Source: UBA2396 sp038042175
GTDB taxonomy: Bacteria > Planctomycetota > Phycisphaerae > Phycisphaerales > UBA1924
Direction of reading: 5' to 3'
Assembly (NCBI GenBank): GCA_964358855.1
Contig: CAYHQQ010000003.1
Location: 62,001 to 126,000 of the forward strand
DNA: 64,000 nucleotides
Shown here: positions 41,055 to 51,456 of the stretch, piece by piece
How the letters are laid out: each line of letters opens with the position of its first letter
Position numbering within the stretch: position 1 is the stretch's first letter
Program-made: the position numbers and the translations under genes
Notes under the pieces: model-generated
Told to the model about the DNA's origin: nothing
Seen by the model: only the letters and a program-made list of their open reading frames with translations
The model's database searches: none

Positions 41055-43949
41055 ATGATGACAGATTTCTACGCAAAACTATTGGCCCACGAGCTCGGCA
41101 GACGCCATCCATCGGATAGTGTCGCCAAACTGGCATCGGTGCTTTCCGATGCGCAGGTTGATCTAAACCCGCACCAAGTGGACGCAGCGCTCTTTGCATT
41201 TCGCAGCCCGTTTTCCAAGGGCGCGATTCTCGCTGACGAAGTTGGACTGGGCAAGACAATCGAGGCGGGACTTTTGCTTGCACAGAAATGGGCTGAGCGA
41301 AAGCGACACCTCCTGGTGATCGCGCCTGCCAACTTACGGAAGCAGTGGTCACAAGAACTCGCCGACAAGTTTTTCCTTCCGTCTGTGATCTTGGAGTCAA
41401 GGTCGTTCAACGAAGCAATCCGCGTTGGGAACTTGAATCCATTCCAGCAGAACGGGATTGTTCTCTGCTCGTACCAGTTCGCCTGCTCCAAAGAGCCATA
41501 TCTTCGTCAGACAAAGTGGGACCTCGTTGTCATCGATGAGGCCCATCGGCTCCGCAACGTCTACAAGAACACGAGCAAAACGGCGAACGCCATCAAGCAA
41601 GCCGTCATGCCCTATCCGAAGGTGTTACTCACAGCAACACCTCTTCAGAACTCTCTTCTCGAACTTTTTGGGCTCGTCAGCATCATCGACGATTTTGCAT
41701 TTGGCGACCTTGCCAGCTTTAAGTCCAGGTTTTCTAGGCCGAGTGATGGCGAGGATTTTGCGGAGTTGAAGGCTCGCCTAAAGCCCATCTGTAAGCGCAC
41801 GCTTCGACGCCAAGTGCTTGAATACGTCAAATACACGAACCGTCATGCACTTGTTCAAGAGTTTGTGCCTACAGACGACGAGCAGACGCTCTACGACCTT
41901 GTCTCCAACTATTTACAACGAGAGACGTTGCACGCCCTTCCCGCAAGCCAACGTCAGCTCATTACGCTGATTCTCCGAAAGCTCCTCGCGTCCTCAACGT
42001 ACGCGATCTCGGGGACTCTGGCTGGAATGGTCCAGCGGCTCGAACTTGCTGCCACGGCCGCAACTACTGTGGACGCCGCTCCCGCGGACCTAGCAGCCGA
42101 CGTCGAAACGCTGGATGAGCTCGCAGATGAATGGGAAGGCGATGAGGAAGGTAGAGAAGGACCGACCCACCGAAAGCTCTCGCCGGAACAAATCACGGAC
42201 CTCCGGCGGGAGTTGGAGGAACTCAAACGTTTCCACGCCCTCGCGACTTCAATCGTCAAGAATTCAAAGGGTGAAGTGCTGCTCACCGCACTCCGCCGGG
42301 GTTTCGCGGCGGCTGCGGAAGTACGCGGCGAAGAGAGCGCAGGCGGACGGCTCCAGCAGAAGGCAGTGATCTTTACCGAGTCCAGGAGGACACAGGAGTA
42401 TCTCTTCGGCATCCTGAACCAGACAGAGTTCGTCGGAAAGGTAATGGTGTTTAACGGCACCAACACCGATCCCGGTTCAAAGGCTATCTATCAGAAATGG
42501 CTAGCCCGTCATGTAGGGACGGACCGCATCTCGGGTTCACCCACCGCCGACATGCGTGCGGCCCTTGTCGATCACTTCCGTGAATCAGCTTCGATCCTCA
42601 TCGCCACAGAGGCGGCGGCCGAAGGCATCAACCTTCAGTTCTGCAATTTGGTCATCAACTACGACCTGCCTTGGAACCCGCAGAGGATCGAGCAGCGAAT
42701 CGGTCGATGCCACCGTTACGGCCAGAAGTTCGATGTGGTCGTCGTTAACTTCATCAACAAGGCCAACGCCGCCGACGAGCGAGTGTACGAACTGTTAGAG
42801 CAGAAGTTCAAACTCTTCACTGGAGTGTTCGGATCAAGCGATGAAGTTCTCGGCGCCGTCGAGTCTGGCGTGGACTTTGAAAAACGCATTGCGGCGATTT
42901 ATCAGAGATGCCGGACACCAGAGCAGATCACGTTCGAGTTCGATCAACTCCAGAAGGAGCTGGAATCGGACATTACCGCGGGCCAGCGAGATGCCCGCGA
43001 GAAGCTCTTGGACAATTTTGACCAGGAGGTCGTCGAGAAAGTTCGGATTCAGAGCAACGGGATTCTCGATCGCTTTAACGGCGACCTTTGGCAACTCACT
43101 CGACACGTGCTGCGTGATTCCGGAGACTTTGACGATGGATCTTTGAGCTTTACGCTGCGATCCAATCCCTTCCCAAAACACCCAGGCGAAGTCATCAATC
43201 CGGGCCCATATCGCATGGGAAAGAGCGTTGCGGATACCAACACCTATCGGATTGGTCATCCACTTGCCCAGCGAGTTCTGGAGCACGCACGAGCTCTAAA
43301 CCTCCCTTCAGCTGAGGTTCAGTTCGACCTCTCGCGGTCCCGGCGCAACATCGCGGTTCTGGAAGAACTAAAGGGAACCCGCGGTTGGCTCACTTGCTCT
43401 CAACTGACTCTGGCATCCATCGAGACGGAGGACGTATTGATCCTCGCAGGAGAGACGGACGCTGGACTGCCCTTAGACGAAACGCAATGCCGCCGACTAT
43501 TTGACCTTTCAGCACAGACAGGCGCTCCAACTCAAGTCCCCGTGGAAGTGGCACAAAGGCTTGTCATGGGCATTGCTGCTCGCCGAGAATTCATCATTGA
43601 AGAAGCCTCGCTTCGCAATGGTCGCTTTTTTGACATTGAAATCGACAAGCTGGACCACTGGGCGGAAGACAGGCGAGCATCGCTCAAGGCTGAACTTGAG
43701 GAACTAGATGATGGCTTGAAGGAGGCGAAAAAGAATGCACGGAACGCTTCGAATCTTCCCGAGAAGCTTGAGCGGCAGCGTGCCGTCCGCAACTTGGAGG
43801 AGAAGCGAGACCAGGCGTGGAAGGCGTACGACGGCGCGGCCCGCGAAATAGATCGCCAGAAGGATGCCCTTCTGGACGACATCAGCACACGCTTGAGCCA
43901 GAAGACCCAAGAGCAAACACTTTTCTCGCTCCGGTGGAGCGTGATTTGA
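41055..43949 (+). CDS. SNF2-family helicase of the type III R-M locus
   Basis: A 964-residue Swi2/Snf2-type ATPase. Walker A is ADEVGLGKTIEAGL near residue 60, DEAH is VVIDEAHRLRN near 161, and the C-terminal motifs are ATEAAAEGINLQFCN and QRIEQRIGRCHRYGQ (motif VI). A coiled-coil region closes the protein (RASLKAELEELDDGLKEAKK). It lies 53 bases before the Mod gene on the same strand, so it probably forms one operon with Mod and Res. Such helicases move along DNA or remodel bound proteins; here it may aid restriction. Confidence 0.88.
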   Translation: MMTDFYAKLLAHELGRRHPSDSVAKLASVLSDAQVDLNPHQVDAALFAFRSPFSKGAILADEVGLGKTIEAGLLLAQKWAERKRHLLVIAPANLRKQWSQELADKFFLPSVILESRSFNEAIRVGNLNPFQQNGIVLCSYQFACSKEPYLRQTKWDLVVIDEAHRLRNVYKNTSKTANAIKQAVMPYPKVLLTATPLQNSLLELFGLVSIIDDFAFGDLASFKSRFSRPSDGEDFAELKARLKPICKRTLRRQVLEYVKYTNRHALVQEFVPTDDEQTLYDLVSNYLQRETLHALPASQRQLITLILRKLLASSTYAISGTLAGMVQRLELAATAATTVDAAPADLAADVETLDELADEWEGDEEGREGPTHRKLSPEQITDLRRELEELKRFHALATSIVKNSKGEVLLTALRRGFAAAAEVRGEESAGGRLQQKAVIFTESRRTQEYLFGILNQTEFVGKVMVFNGTNTDPGSKAIYQKWLARHVGTDRISGSPTADMRAALVDHFRESASILIATEAAAEGINLQFCNLVINYDLPWNPQRIEQRIGRCHRYGQKFDVVVVNFINKANAADERVYELLEQKFKLFTGVFGSSDEVLGAVESGVDFEKRIAAIYQRCRTPEQITFEFDQLQKELESDITAGQRDAREKLLDNFDQEVVEKVRIQSNGILDRFNGDLWQLTRHVLRDSGDFDDGSLSFTLRSNPFPKHPGEVINPGPYRMGKSVADTNTYRIGHPLAQRVLEHARALNLPSAEVQFDLSRSRRNIAVLEELKGTRGWLTCSQLTLASIETEDVLILAGETDAGLPLDETQCRRLFDLSAQTGAPTQVPVEVAQRLVMGIAARREFIIEEASLRNGRFFDIEIDKLDHWAEDRRASLKAELEELDDGLKEAKKNARNASNLPEKLERQRAVRNLEEKRDQAWKAYDGAAREIDRQKDALLDDISTRLSQKTQEQTLFSLRWSVI

Positions 43950-44002
43950 CTGCTCCCTCAAAACCAAACCATACCCTGTCGCACAGGAAGACCAGGACCA
44001 CT

Positions 44003-45952
44003 ATGCCCGACAATGACCAACACCCTCAACTACCCGAAAAGCTCGACCTCCGCTCGCTCGACGTTGCCGAATTGCGCCAGCACGAACTGCTGCGACTCTT
44101 TCCGGAAATCCGTACCGAGGGCGGCAAATTGGACCTCGATCGACTAAAGCTTGCACTTGGTCAAGCGGTAGACGCGGGTCGCGAACGGTTTGGGATGAAC
44201 TGGCCGGGCAAGGCTGACTGCTTTAAGACGATCCAGACACCCAGCATGGCCACGCTTCGCCCCTGTCCCGAAGAAAGCGTTAACTGGGACACCACGGAGA
44301 ATGTCATCATCGAGGGCGACAACTTGGAGGTGCTCAAACTCCTCCAAAAGTCATACCTTGGCAAGGTGAAGATGATCTACATTGATCCTCCGTACAACAC
44401 CGGCAACGATTTCATTTACCCAGACAACTACTCAGAGTCGCTACAGACCTACATGGAGTACACAGAGCAGGTGGACGCCGAGGGAAAGCGGTTCGGAACA
44501 AATCCCGAGTCGGATGGACGCTTTCACACCAAATGGCTGAACATGATGTACCCTCGCCTTTACTTGGCGAGGAACATGCTGCGTGAGGACGGAGTGATCT
44601 TCGTCAGTATCGACGACAATGAATCTGACAACTTGATGAAGCTGTGCAACGAGGTCTTTGGCGAAGAGAACTTCATCGCGCGCATTGCCGTGCAAGTGAA
44701 TCCACGCGGTAGACACCTCGACCAATACGTGGCGCAGACTCACGAGTACGTCATCGCCTTTGCGAAGGATGCAGCCAACTCGACCACCATGTATGGCCTC
44801 GACAAAGAGGGCCGCATGGTAGACGAGTACGACAAGGAGGACGCGACGGGACGATATCGCGAACTCGGACTACGCAATCGGAACCAAGCGTTCAATCCCA
44901 AGACCCGACCCAATCTCTTTTATCCACTCTACGTAAACCCTGCGGACGGCACAGTTTCCTTGGACAAATCAAGGGAGCACTCCGAGGAAGTGCTTCCGGT
45001 TACGTCGGATGGTGTCGAAACGTGCTGGACCTGGGGCAAAGACAAGGTAGCGGTCGAAGGAAGCATCCTTGTTGCGAGACAGATCGAGGACGGCACATGG
45101 AGAGTGTCAAGAAAGGACTACCTAGAGTCTAGTGACGGCTCCGTCGCAACGACCCTTCCGAAATCGCTCTGGCCGGACAAAGAGTTCAACAACGACTATG
45201 GCAGGCGCGCATTACAAGAACTCTTCGGGGAGTCCGTGCTCGATTTTCCAAAACCCCCCGAACTTCTTAAGAGATTGATCAAGCTCGGAAGTCTGCCGGG
45301 AGACATCATCCTTGACTTCTTTGCAGGGTCCGGAACGACCGCACACGCGTCGCTTGAACTGGACGGGGAGAACGTGAGGCCGCGGCACTTTGTGCTTGTC
45401 CAACTCCCTGAGCCAACAGGGCGAAAGGATTTTCCAACTATCGCCGAAATCACTAGGGAACGCGTCCGAAGGCTTTTGAAAAAACTGGATGCCGAGGAAT
45501 CGACCGTTCTTCCAGGCACGGGAGCGAATCAAGGAGATCGCGGATTCCGTGCATTCAGACTGGACGAGTCCAGTTTTCAGGCGTGGGACACCAACTCATC
45601 CAAGGACGGCGCAACTCTCGAACAACAGATGCAGTTGCACATCCAGCACATTCGAGAGAAGCGGACGGATTCCGACCTGCTCTTCGAGATATTGCTCAAG
45701 AGCGGATTCCCGCTTACGACACCCGTCGAGACGCTGGCGCTCTCGGACAAGACAATCTACAGCGTCGCCAGCGGTGCGCTCATCCTCTGCCTTGAGCGAG
45801 CGCTCACAATGGAGATCATTCGGGCGATTGCCGAGAGGAAACCCGAGAGAGTCGTCTGCCTCGATGCTGGCTTCGCGGGCAACGATCAACTTAAGACAAA
45901 TGCGGTCCAGATTTTCAAGACCAAAGGCATAGGGAGCTTCAAGACCGTTTGA
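44003..45952 (+). CDS. mod: Type III restriction-modification methyltransferase subunit (Mod)
   Basis: A 649-residue beta-class adenine methyltransferase. The catalytic DPPYNTGN lies near residues 128-135 and the SAM-binding motif DFFAGSGTT near 438-446, in that order as beta-class enzymes show. The target-recognition region lies between and has Mod-typical phrases (MMYPRLYLARNMLREDGVIF). I used the ATG at 44,003 with AGGACC upstream, because the frame's longer start lies inside the helicase gene. It marks the host recognition site and guides Res. The gap to Res is 13 bases. Confidence 0.92.
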   Translation: MPDNDQHPQLPEKLDLRSLDVAELRQHELLRLFPEIRTEGGKLDLDRLKLALGQAVDAGRERFGMNWPGKADCFKTIQTPSMATLRPCPEESVNWDTTENVIIEGDNLEVLKLLQKSYLGKVKMIYIDPPYNTGNDFIYPDNYSESLQTYMEYTEQVDAEGKRFGTNPESDGRFHTKWLNMMYPRLYLARNMLREDGVIFVSIDDNESDNLMKLCNEVFGEENFIARIAVQVNPRGRHLDQYVAQTHEYVIAFAKDAANSTTMYGLDKEGRMVDEYDKEDATGRYRELGLRNRNQAFNPKTRPNLFYPLYVNPADGTVSLDKSREHSEEVLPVTSDGVETCWTWGKDKVAVEGSILVARQIEDGTWRVSRKDYLESSDGSVATTLPKSLWPDKEFNNDYGRRALQELFGESVLDFPKPPELLKRLIKLGSLPGDIILDFFAGSGTTAHASLELDGENVRPRHFVLVQLPEPTGRKDFPTIAEITRERVRRLLKKLDAEESTVLPGTGANQGDRGFRAFRLDESSFQAWDTNSSKDGATLEQQMQLHIQHIREKRTDSDLLFEILLKSGFPLTTPVETLALSDKTIYSVASGALILCLERALTMEIIRAIAERKPERVVCLDAGFAGNDQLKTNAVQIFKTKGIGSFKTV

Positions 45953-45965
45953 GGATCGCAATCAC

Positions 45966-48900
45966 ATGAAGTTCCAATTTGATGCCAACCAGCAGTTTCA
46001 GATCGATGCGGTCAACTCCGTTGTCGAACTATTTGATGGGCAGCCGCGAGGAGCGGCGGAGTTCTCGGTGATCGATCTCGGCACTTCGGGTGCCGAAGCC
46101 GGTATGTTTGCTGGCCAGCAGCAGACTGAGCTTGGCGTTGGCAATCAGATTCTCATTGATGACGACAAGCTCCGACAGAACGCTCGCAAGGTTCAAGAGC
46201 GCAACGATATTGAAGTGCAGGATCAAATGGTCCCGCTCGAAGCGTGGGATTTGTTCGATTCCCCGCTCAATCGCAGTCGCAAGTGTCCGCATTTCTCCGT
46301 TGAGATGGAAACGGGTACCGGCAAGACGTACGTCTATCTGCGAGCAATCTTCGAGCTTCACCGCCGCTACGGGTTCTCTAAATACGTAATCGTGGTCCCC
46401 AGCGTCGCCATTCGCGAAGGTGTCCTCAAGAACCTCCAAATTACGGCCGAGCACTTCAAGGCTCTCTACAGCCAAGAGGCAGAGCACTTCGTTTACGACG
46501 CCAAACGAGTCAACCGGCTGCGCCATTTCGCGACGAGCACCACCCCGCAGATTTTGGTTATCAATATCGACGCTTTCCGCAAGAACTTCACGGGCACCGA
46601 CGCCGAGAAGAAGAGCAACGTCATCTACAAGGAGAGCGACAAGCTCTCTGGCAGGCAACCGATCGAGTTTGTGCAGGCAGCCCGTCCGATCGTCATCATT
46701 GATGAGCCTCAGAGTGTTGACGCAACTGACAAGGCGCAGGAGGCGATCAAGGCTCTCAACCCACTTTGCACCCTCCGCTACTCTGCGACCCACCGTAGCC
46801 CGTACAACCTTGTCTATCGTCTTGACCCCGTTCGTGCCTTCGAACTCCGACTTGTCAAGCAGATCGTGGTCGCAAGCGCCACGACGCAAGGTGGCGAAGG
46901 CACCAGCGGTGGGGCATTCGTGCGTGTGGAATCCATCGACTACAAGCCGAGCATCAAGGCCAAACTCCGCGTGCTCGTCCAAGGGACTGACGGTCCAAGA
47001 GAGAAGTCCGTCACCGTCAAGCAGGGCTCCGACCTGTTCAGTCTTTCAAACGAGCGGACCGAGTACCGCGATGGGTACGAAGTGGCCGAGATCAGCGCCG
47101 AACCCGGCAGCGAGTTCGTTCGCTTTGCCAGCGGACGAGTACTAAGACTCGGAGCCGAAACCGGCGGACTTCGAGATGAGGTGTGGAAGGTCCAGATCAA
47201 GCGGACCATCGAGGAACACCTTAAAAAGGAAGTTCGCATCCGCGAGGCCCGCGCCGCGCTGGGTGAATCTGGAGCGGTCAAGGTTCTAAGCCTGTTCTTC
47301 ATCGACCGCGTCGCCAACTACCGCGACTACGGAGTGGATGGGCAGCCGGGGAAAGGAAAGTTCGCGATAGAGTTCGAGACCGCCCTTGCCGAACTTGCGA
47401 AGGACGAGCGGCTCAAGGACATCGAGTGGCTCACGTTCCCAGTTGAGAAGCTCCACAACGGCTATTTTTCTCAGGACAAGAAGGGCATCGCCAAGGACAC
47501 GCGAGGCGACACCCAGGCTGACGACGACACCTACGCCCTCATCATGAAAGAGAAAGAGCGGCTGCTTTCCACAGAAGAACCGCTCCGGTTCATCTTCAGC
47601 CACTCTGCGCTCCGCGAGGGCTGGGATAATCCCAATGTCTTTCAGATTTGTACGCTCAACGAGACCACTAGCGCGACCAAGAAGCGACAGGAGATCGGGC
47701 GAGGACTTCGTCTGCCTGTCGATGCGAGCGGTCGGCGAGTTTTCGACGCGTCGATCAACAAGCTGTATGTCATGGCCAACGAAAGCTACGAGGACTTTGC
47801 CAAGGCGCTCCAGAAGGAGTACGCCGAAGACTGCGGCGTGACCTTCGGCCGTGTGCCCATGACGGCGCTGTCTAAGTTGTCCCGCGTGATCGACGATCAA
47901 CCTACACCGATAGGTCGCGAAGCCGCGGAAACGATCCGCCAGTCGCTCATTCAGCAGGGGTTTATCGACGCCGAGGGCAGGATTCAGCCCAAGTTCGATC
48001 CGAAGTCGCCGTCGTTCAAGGTCGAACTCCCTGAGGGCCTCCAGTCACTCACGTCGGCCGTCACCGACCTGCTATCTTCGTACCAGATCGAGCAGCACAT
48101 TCGTCGCGACCGGGACGAGAAGTCCAACCGGTTGCGGAAGGAAGTGATTATCACTCCCGAGTTCCAAGAGCTTTGGGAACGGATCAAGCCCAGGACGACT
48201 TACCGGGTCGAGTTCGAGACCGAGGAACTGATCCGAAGGGCAGTCCAAGCGATCAAGCTTAAGATGCCCCGAATCGACAAGCCCAAGATTGCGGTGCTAA
48301 CAGGAGGTGTCCAGGTCAAGCGTGGCGGCGTGACGACCACGGCCATCGGAGCCGCCGTCGAACAGGTCGAGCAAGTCAACCGTGCAGTCCCGGATGTCCT
48401 CGCGTACCTCCAAAACGAGACAGAACTGACCCGCTCCACAATCTTCCGCGTGCTAAAGGAATCAGGGCGACTGGATGAGTTTTTCAACAATCCGCAACGG
48501 TTCATGGACGAAGTCGCCGCGATCCTCAAGCACGAACTCCACCGCTTGCTCGTGGACGGCATCAAGTACGAGCGGATCGGCGGTACCGGACCAGCGGCAG
48601 AGTGGGAGCAGATGCTCTTCAAGAACGATGAGTTGGTCAACTTCCTCACTGCTGTCAAGGTCACCAAATCGGTCTACGAGTACGTGGTCTACGACTCGGA
48701 GGTAGAGCGGAAGTTTGCAGAGCAACTTGATCAGCGAGAAGACATTAAGCTCTTTGTCAAGCTTCCTGACTGGTTCAAGATCGAGACGCCGATCGGGACG
48801 TACAACCCCGACTGGGCAATCCTGAAGCAAGACGGCCAAGCCCTCTATCTCGTCCGCGAGACCAAAGGCACCCGCGACTTCCTGAAACTCCGCACGAGTG

Positions 48901-48986
48901 AGGCGGACAAAGTCAATTGCGGAAAGAGGCACTTTGAAGCCATTGGAGTTCCTTTCGATGTCGTCGTTACGGCGGCTGAAGTGTGA
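45966..48986 (+). CDS. res: Type III restriction endonuclease subunit (Res)
   Basis: A 1006-residue helicase-nuclease. Walker A (METGTGKTYVYL) lies near residue 113, and the DEAD-box motif is DEPQ near 246, as usual for Res proteins. GRGLRLPVDASGRRV is motif VI. The C-terminal nuclease contains NPDWAILKQDG near 947 and VRETKGTRD near 963, the PD...ExK site that cuts DNA. It partners Mod to cleave unmodified sites after ATP-driven sliding. The lower GC of this block suggests acquisition as a unit. Confidence 0.93.
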   Translation: MKFQFDANQQFQIDAVNSVVELFDGQPRGAAEFSVIDLGTSGAEAGMFAGQQQTELGVGNQILIDDDKLRQNARKVQERNDIEVQDQMVPLEAWDLFDSPLNRSRKCPHFSVEMETGTGKTYVYLRAIFELHRRYGFSKYVIVVPSVAIREGVLKNLQITAEHFKALYSQEAEHFVYDAKRVNRLRHFATSTTPQILVINIDAFRKNFTGTDAEKKSNVIYKESDKLSGRQPIEFVQAARPIVIIDEPQSVDATDKAQEAIKALNPLCTLRYSATHRSPYNLVYRLDPVRAFELRLVKQIVVASATTQGGEGTSGGAFVRVESIDYKPSIKAKLRVLVQGTDGPREKSVTVKQGSDLFSLSNERTEYRDGYEVAEISAEPGSEFVRFASGRVLRLGAETGGLRDEVWKVQIKRTIEEHLKKEVRIREARAALGESGAVKVLSLFFIDRVANYRDYGVDGQPGKGKFAIEFETALAELAKDERLKDIEWLTFPVEKLHNGYFSQDKKGIAKDTRGDTQADDDTYALIMKEKERLLSTEEPLRFIFSHSALREGWDNPNVFQICTLNETTSATKKRQEIGRGLRLPVDASGRRVFDASINKLYVMANESYEDFAKALQKEYAEDCGVTFGRVPMTALSKLSRVIDDQPTPIGREAAETIRQSLIQQGFIDAEGRIQPKFDPKSPSFKVELPEGLQSLTSAVTDLLSSYQIEQHIRRDRDEKSNRLRKEVIITPEFQELWERIKPRTTYRVEFETEELIRRAVQAIKLKMPRIDKPKIAVLTGGVQVKRGGVTTTAIGAAVEQVEQVNRAVPDVLAYLQNETELTRSTIFRVLKESGRLDEFFNNPQRFMDEVAAILKHELHRLLVDGIKYERIGGTGPAAEWEQMLFKNDELVNFLTAVKVTKSVYEYVVYDSEVERKFAEQLDQREDIKLFVKLPDWFKIETPIGTYNPDWAILKQDGQALYLVRETKGTRDFLKLRTSEADKVNCGKRHFEAIGVPFDVVVTAAEV

Positions 48987-49119
48987 GACGGCGTGTTCTA
49001 TGAGTGACGATACCAAACCCTCATCGCTCTTCTACAGCAGCAGCGCATGGGCACTTGGAGCAAATGCGGCCAACTGTATTCTTACTCCCATCAATCGATG
49101 TTGTGTCTAGGAGTTTGTC

Positions 49120-51456
49120 ATGCGCATCCCATTCGTCGAGATCCAGAACTTTCGAAAACTGAAGTCGATACGGCTCGACTTCAGCGAGAGGATCACCCTG
49201 TGCGTTGGAGCCAACAACAGCGGCAAGACCTCGGCGATGCTGGCGCTAGGACACTTTCTGATCAACCCGAAGCGATTCACGACAAACGACTTCACCCTAT
49301 CCGACTGGCGTGTCCTCAATGGCATCGGGACTCAATGGGAGAAGGCGGAGCCAACGGACGACGGGAATGCCTTGGCGACAAAGGTGCAGGCCGTGCTTCC
49401 CACGTTGGATCTCTGGATCGAAGTGGACGCTGGACAAATTCATTACGCCCGGGACCTCTTGCCGTCTCTCGACTGGAATGGTGGACAACTTGGCGTCCGG
49501 TTGCGATTCGAGCCAAAGAGCGTCGTAGATTTGGCCAAGGCATATTTGGCAGCTCGTCAAGTTGCGGTCGCAACTAAGGCGGCGGCTGAAAAACCAGGGC
49601 GTTCCGACGTCCCCTTTGCCGTCCAACTCTGGCCTCATGACTTGCGTGCGTTCCTCGATCGAAAGCTTCACAGCTACTTCGAACTTCGCTACTACCTCTT
49701 GGACCCATCCAAAATCCAGTCTCCCGAGAACGGCTTGGCCAAGCCCCAATCCCTTCCTGCCGGTGGCGATTCCATCGAGGGCAACCCGCTTCGTGGCCTC
49801 ATACGCATCGACGAGATTTCTGCGCAGCGTGGCCTTGGAGATTCCACCAGCGACCGATCAGATCAGGATTCAACGGATGCACGTCCCACGCGCGACAAGA
49901 AAAGGTTATCCGAACAGCTAAAGGCGTACTACGCAAAGCACCTTGACCCATCAGAGTTCGCAGAACCCGAAGATGTTCAGGCGCTCCAGGCGATCGACGA
50001 TGCCCAGGAGGCGTACAACCTTCGCCTTGAAACCGGGTTCGCCGATGCGATCAAAGAACTGCAGGGGCTCAATTATCCCGGCGTCTTCAATCCCAAGCTG
50101 AAGATCGCGACCCGTCTCCGCCCGAGTGACGGCTTGAACCATAACGCAGCCGTGCAGTATGACTTGATGCCCACTCCTAGTGGCACGAGTGGGGTAGGGA
50201 TGACCCTGCCGGAGGAGTACAACGGCCTGGGGTATCAGAACTTGATTTCGATGGTGTTCAAGCTCATGAGCTTTCGAGATGCTTGGATGCGAGTCGGAAA
50301 GGCAAGCAAGGCGACCGCTGAAGACGAGGCTGAACGGTTTGTGCCCCCGCTTCACCTTGTGATCGTGGAAGAACCCGAAGCGTATCTCCACGCTCAGGTG
50401 CAGCAGGTATTCGTAAAGAAGGCGTACGACGTTCTTCGCAATCGCCCAGAACTGAAGATCAAGCAGCCGGACGGCACATGGGCGGATCAACCGGGTCTTC
50501 GAACCCAACTGATCGTCAGCACCCATTCCAGTCACGTTGCGCACGAATGCGACTTTGCGTGGCTCCGCTATTTCCGACGTCAGCCCATGCGGGCGGAGCA
50601 GGTGCCGACGTCCGTGGTTATCAACCTGTCGCAAGTGTTCGGTACCGAAGACGACACGCACAAGTTCGTCAGGCGGTATCTGCGGGCAACCCACTGCGAC
50701 TTGTTCTTCGCCGATGCAGCTATTCTGGTCGAAGGCTCCGCAGAACGCATGCTGGTTCCACACTTCATTCGGCACCACTATGACAAACTCCACTGCGCCT
50801 ATGTGACGTTGTTGGAAATCGACGGAGGGCACGCGCACACTCTTCGCAAACTCATTGAGCACCTCGGGTTGGTCACGCTGATTATCACGGACCTGGATTC
50901 AGTCGAGCCCACTCCTCCTCACAAAGCGACGCCAACCAAGCGGGGCAACGGTCTAGTGACCAGTAACACCACGCTGAAAACATGGCATCCTTGCGAGCCT
51001 GGGATCGACAAGCTGCTCGACATAAAGCCCGAAGCCAAAATCAAGCTCTATCCAGAGACGCCGCTGTTCAATGTACGAGTGGCGTTCCAAATACCGACTT
51101 CTGTCCAACTCGGCGCTTCGAGCAAGCCTGTGGATGCATTCGCGTCCACCTTTGAAGATGCGTTGGTGCTTCACAATTTGGACTTGTTCAAGACGCTGAA
51201 TGGCGTGGGAGGAATCAAAAAGGTAAAGGACGCGGTGGTGTCTGCAACAGACGCCGCGAGCCTAACGACGGCGCTGTTCGAGATCGTGAGAGAGATGTCG
51301 AAAGCTGCATTCGCACTGGACCTGTTGTTCATTCAGGACCCGAAGGACCTGAAAGTACCCCTTTATATCCACGAGGGACTGGCATGGCTTGAGCAGCAAC
51401 TCGACAACCGTACCGACGTGGTGTGTTCTACGCCTACGCCGGAGGTAGTAGAATGA
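49120..51456 (+). CDS. OLD-family ATPase-TOPRIM nuclease (Gabija GajA-like)
   Basis: A 778-residue protein. Walker A GANNSGKTS is at residues 30-38 and Walker B-type LVIVEEPEAYLHAQ near 415, both of the ABC-like ATPase. A TOPRIM nuclease follows, with VEGSAERMLVP near 538 and TDLDSVEP near 591, the acidic residues that bind metal. STHSSH near 465 is the D-loop/H-motif region. It overlaps a UvrD-type helicase gene, the arrangement of Gabija (GajA nicks DNA, GajB senses nucleotide or DNA ends). It is about 200 residues longer than typical GajA, so a relative rather than the type system is likely. Confidence 0.85.
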   Translation: MRIPFVEIQNFRKLKSIRLDFSERITLCVGANNSGKTSAMLALGHFLINPKRFTTNDFTLSDWRVLNGIGTQWEKAEPTDDGNALATKVQAVLPTLDLWIEVDAGQIHYARDLLPSLDWNGGQLGVRLRFEPKSVVDLAKAYLAARQVAVATKAAAEKPGRSDVPFAVQLWPHDLRAFLDRKLHSYFELRYYLLDPSKIQSPENGLAKPQSLPAGGDSIEGNPLRGLIRIDEISAQRGLGDSTSDRSDQDSTDARPTRDKKRLSEQLKAYYAKHLDPSEFAEPEDVQALQAIDDAQEAYNLRLETGFADAIKELQGLNYPGVFNPKLKIATRLRPSDGLNHNAAVQYDLMPTPSGTSGVGMTLPEEYNGLGYQNLISMVFKLMSFRDAWMRVGKASKATAEDEAERFVPPLHLVIVEEPEAYLHAQVQQVFVKKAYDVLRNRPELKIKQPDGTWADQPGLRTQLIVSTHSSHVAHECDFAWLRYFRRQPMRAEQVPTSVVINLSQVFGTEDDTHKFVRRYLRATHCDLFFADAAILVEGSAERMLVPHFIRHHYDKLHCAYVTLLEIDGGHAHTLRKLIEHLGLVTLIITDLDSVEPTPPHKATPTKRGNGLVTSNTTLKTWHPCEPGIDKLLDIKPEAKIKLYPETPLFNVRVAFQIPTSVQLGASSKPVDAFASTFEDALVLHNLDLFKTLNGVGGIKKVKDAVVSATDAASLTTALFEIVREMSKAAFALDLLFIQDPKDLKVPLYIHEGLAWLEQQLDNRTDVVCSTPTPEVVE

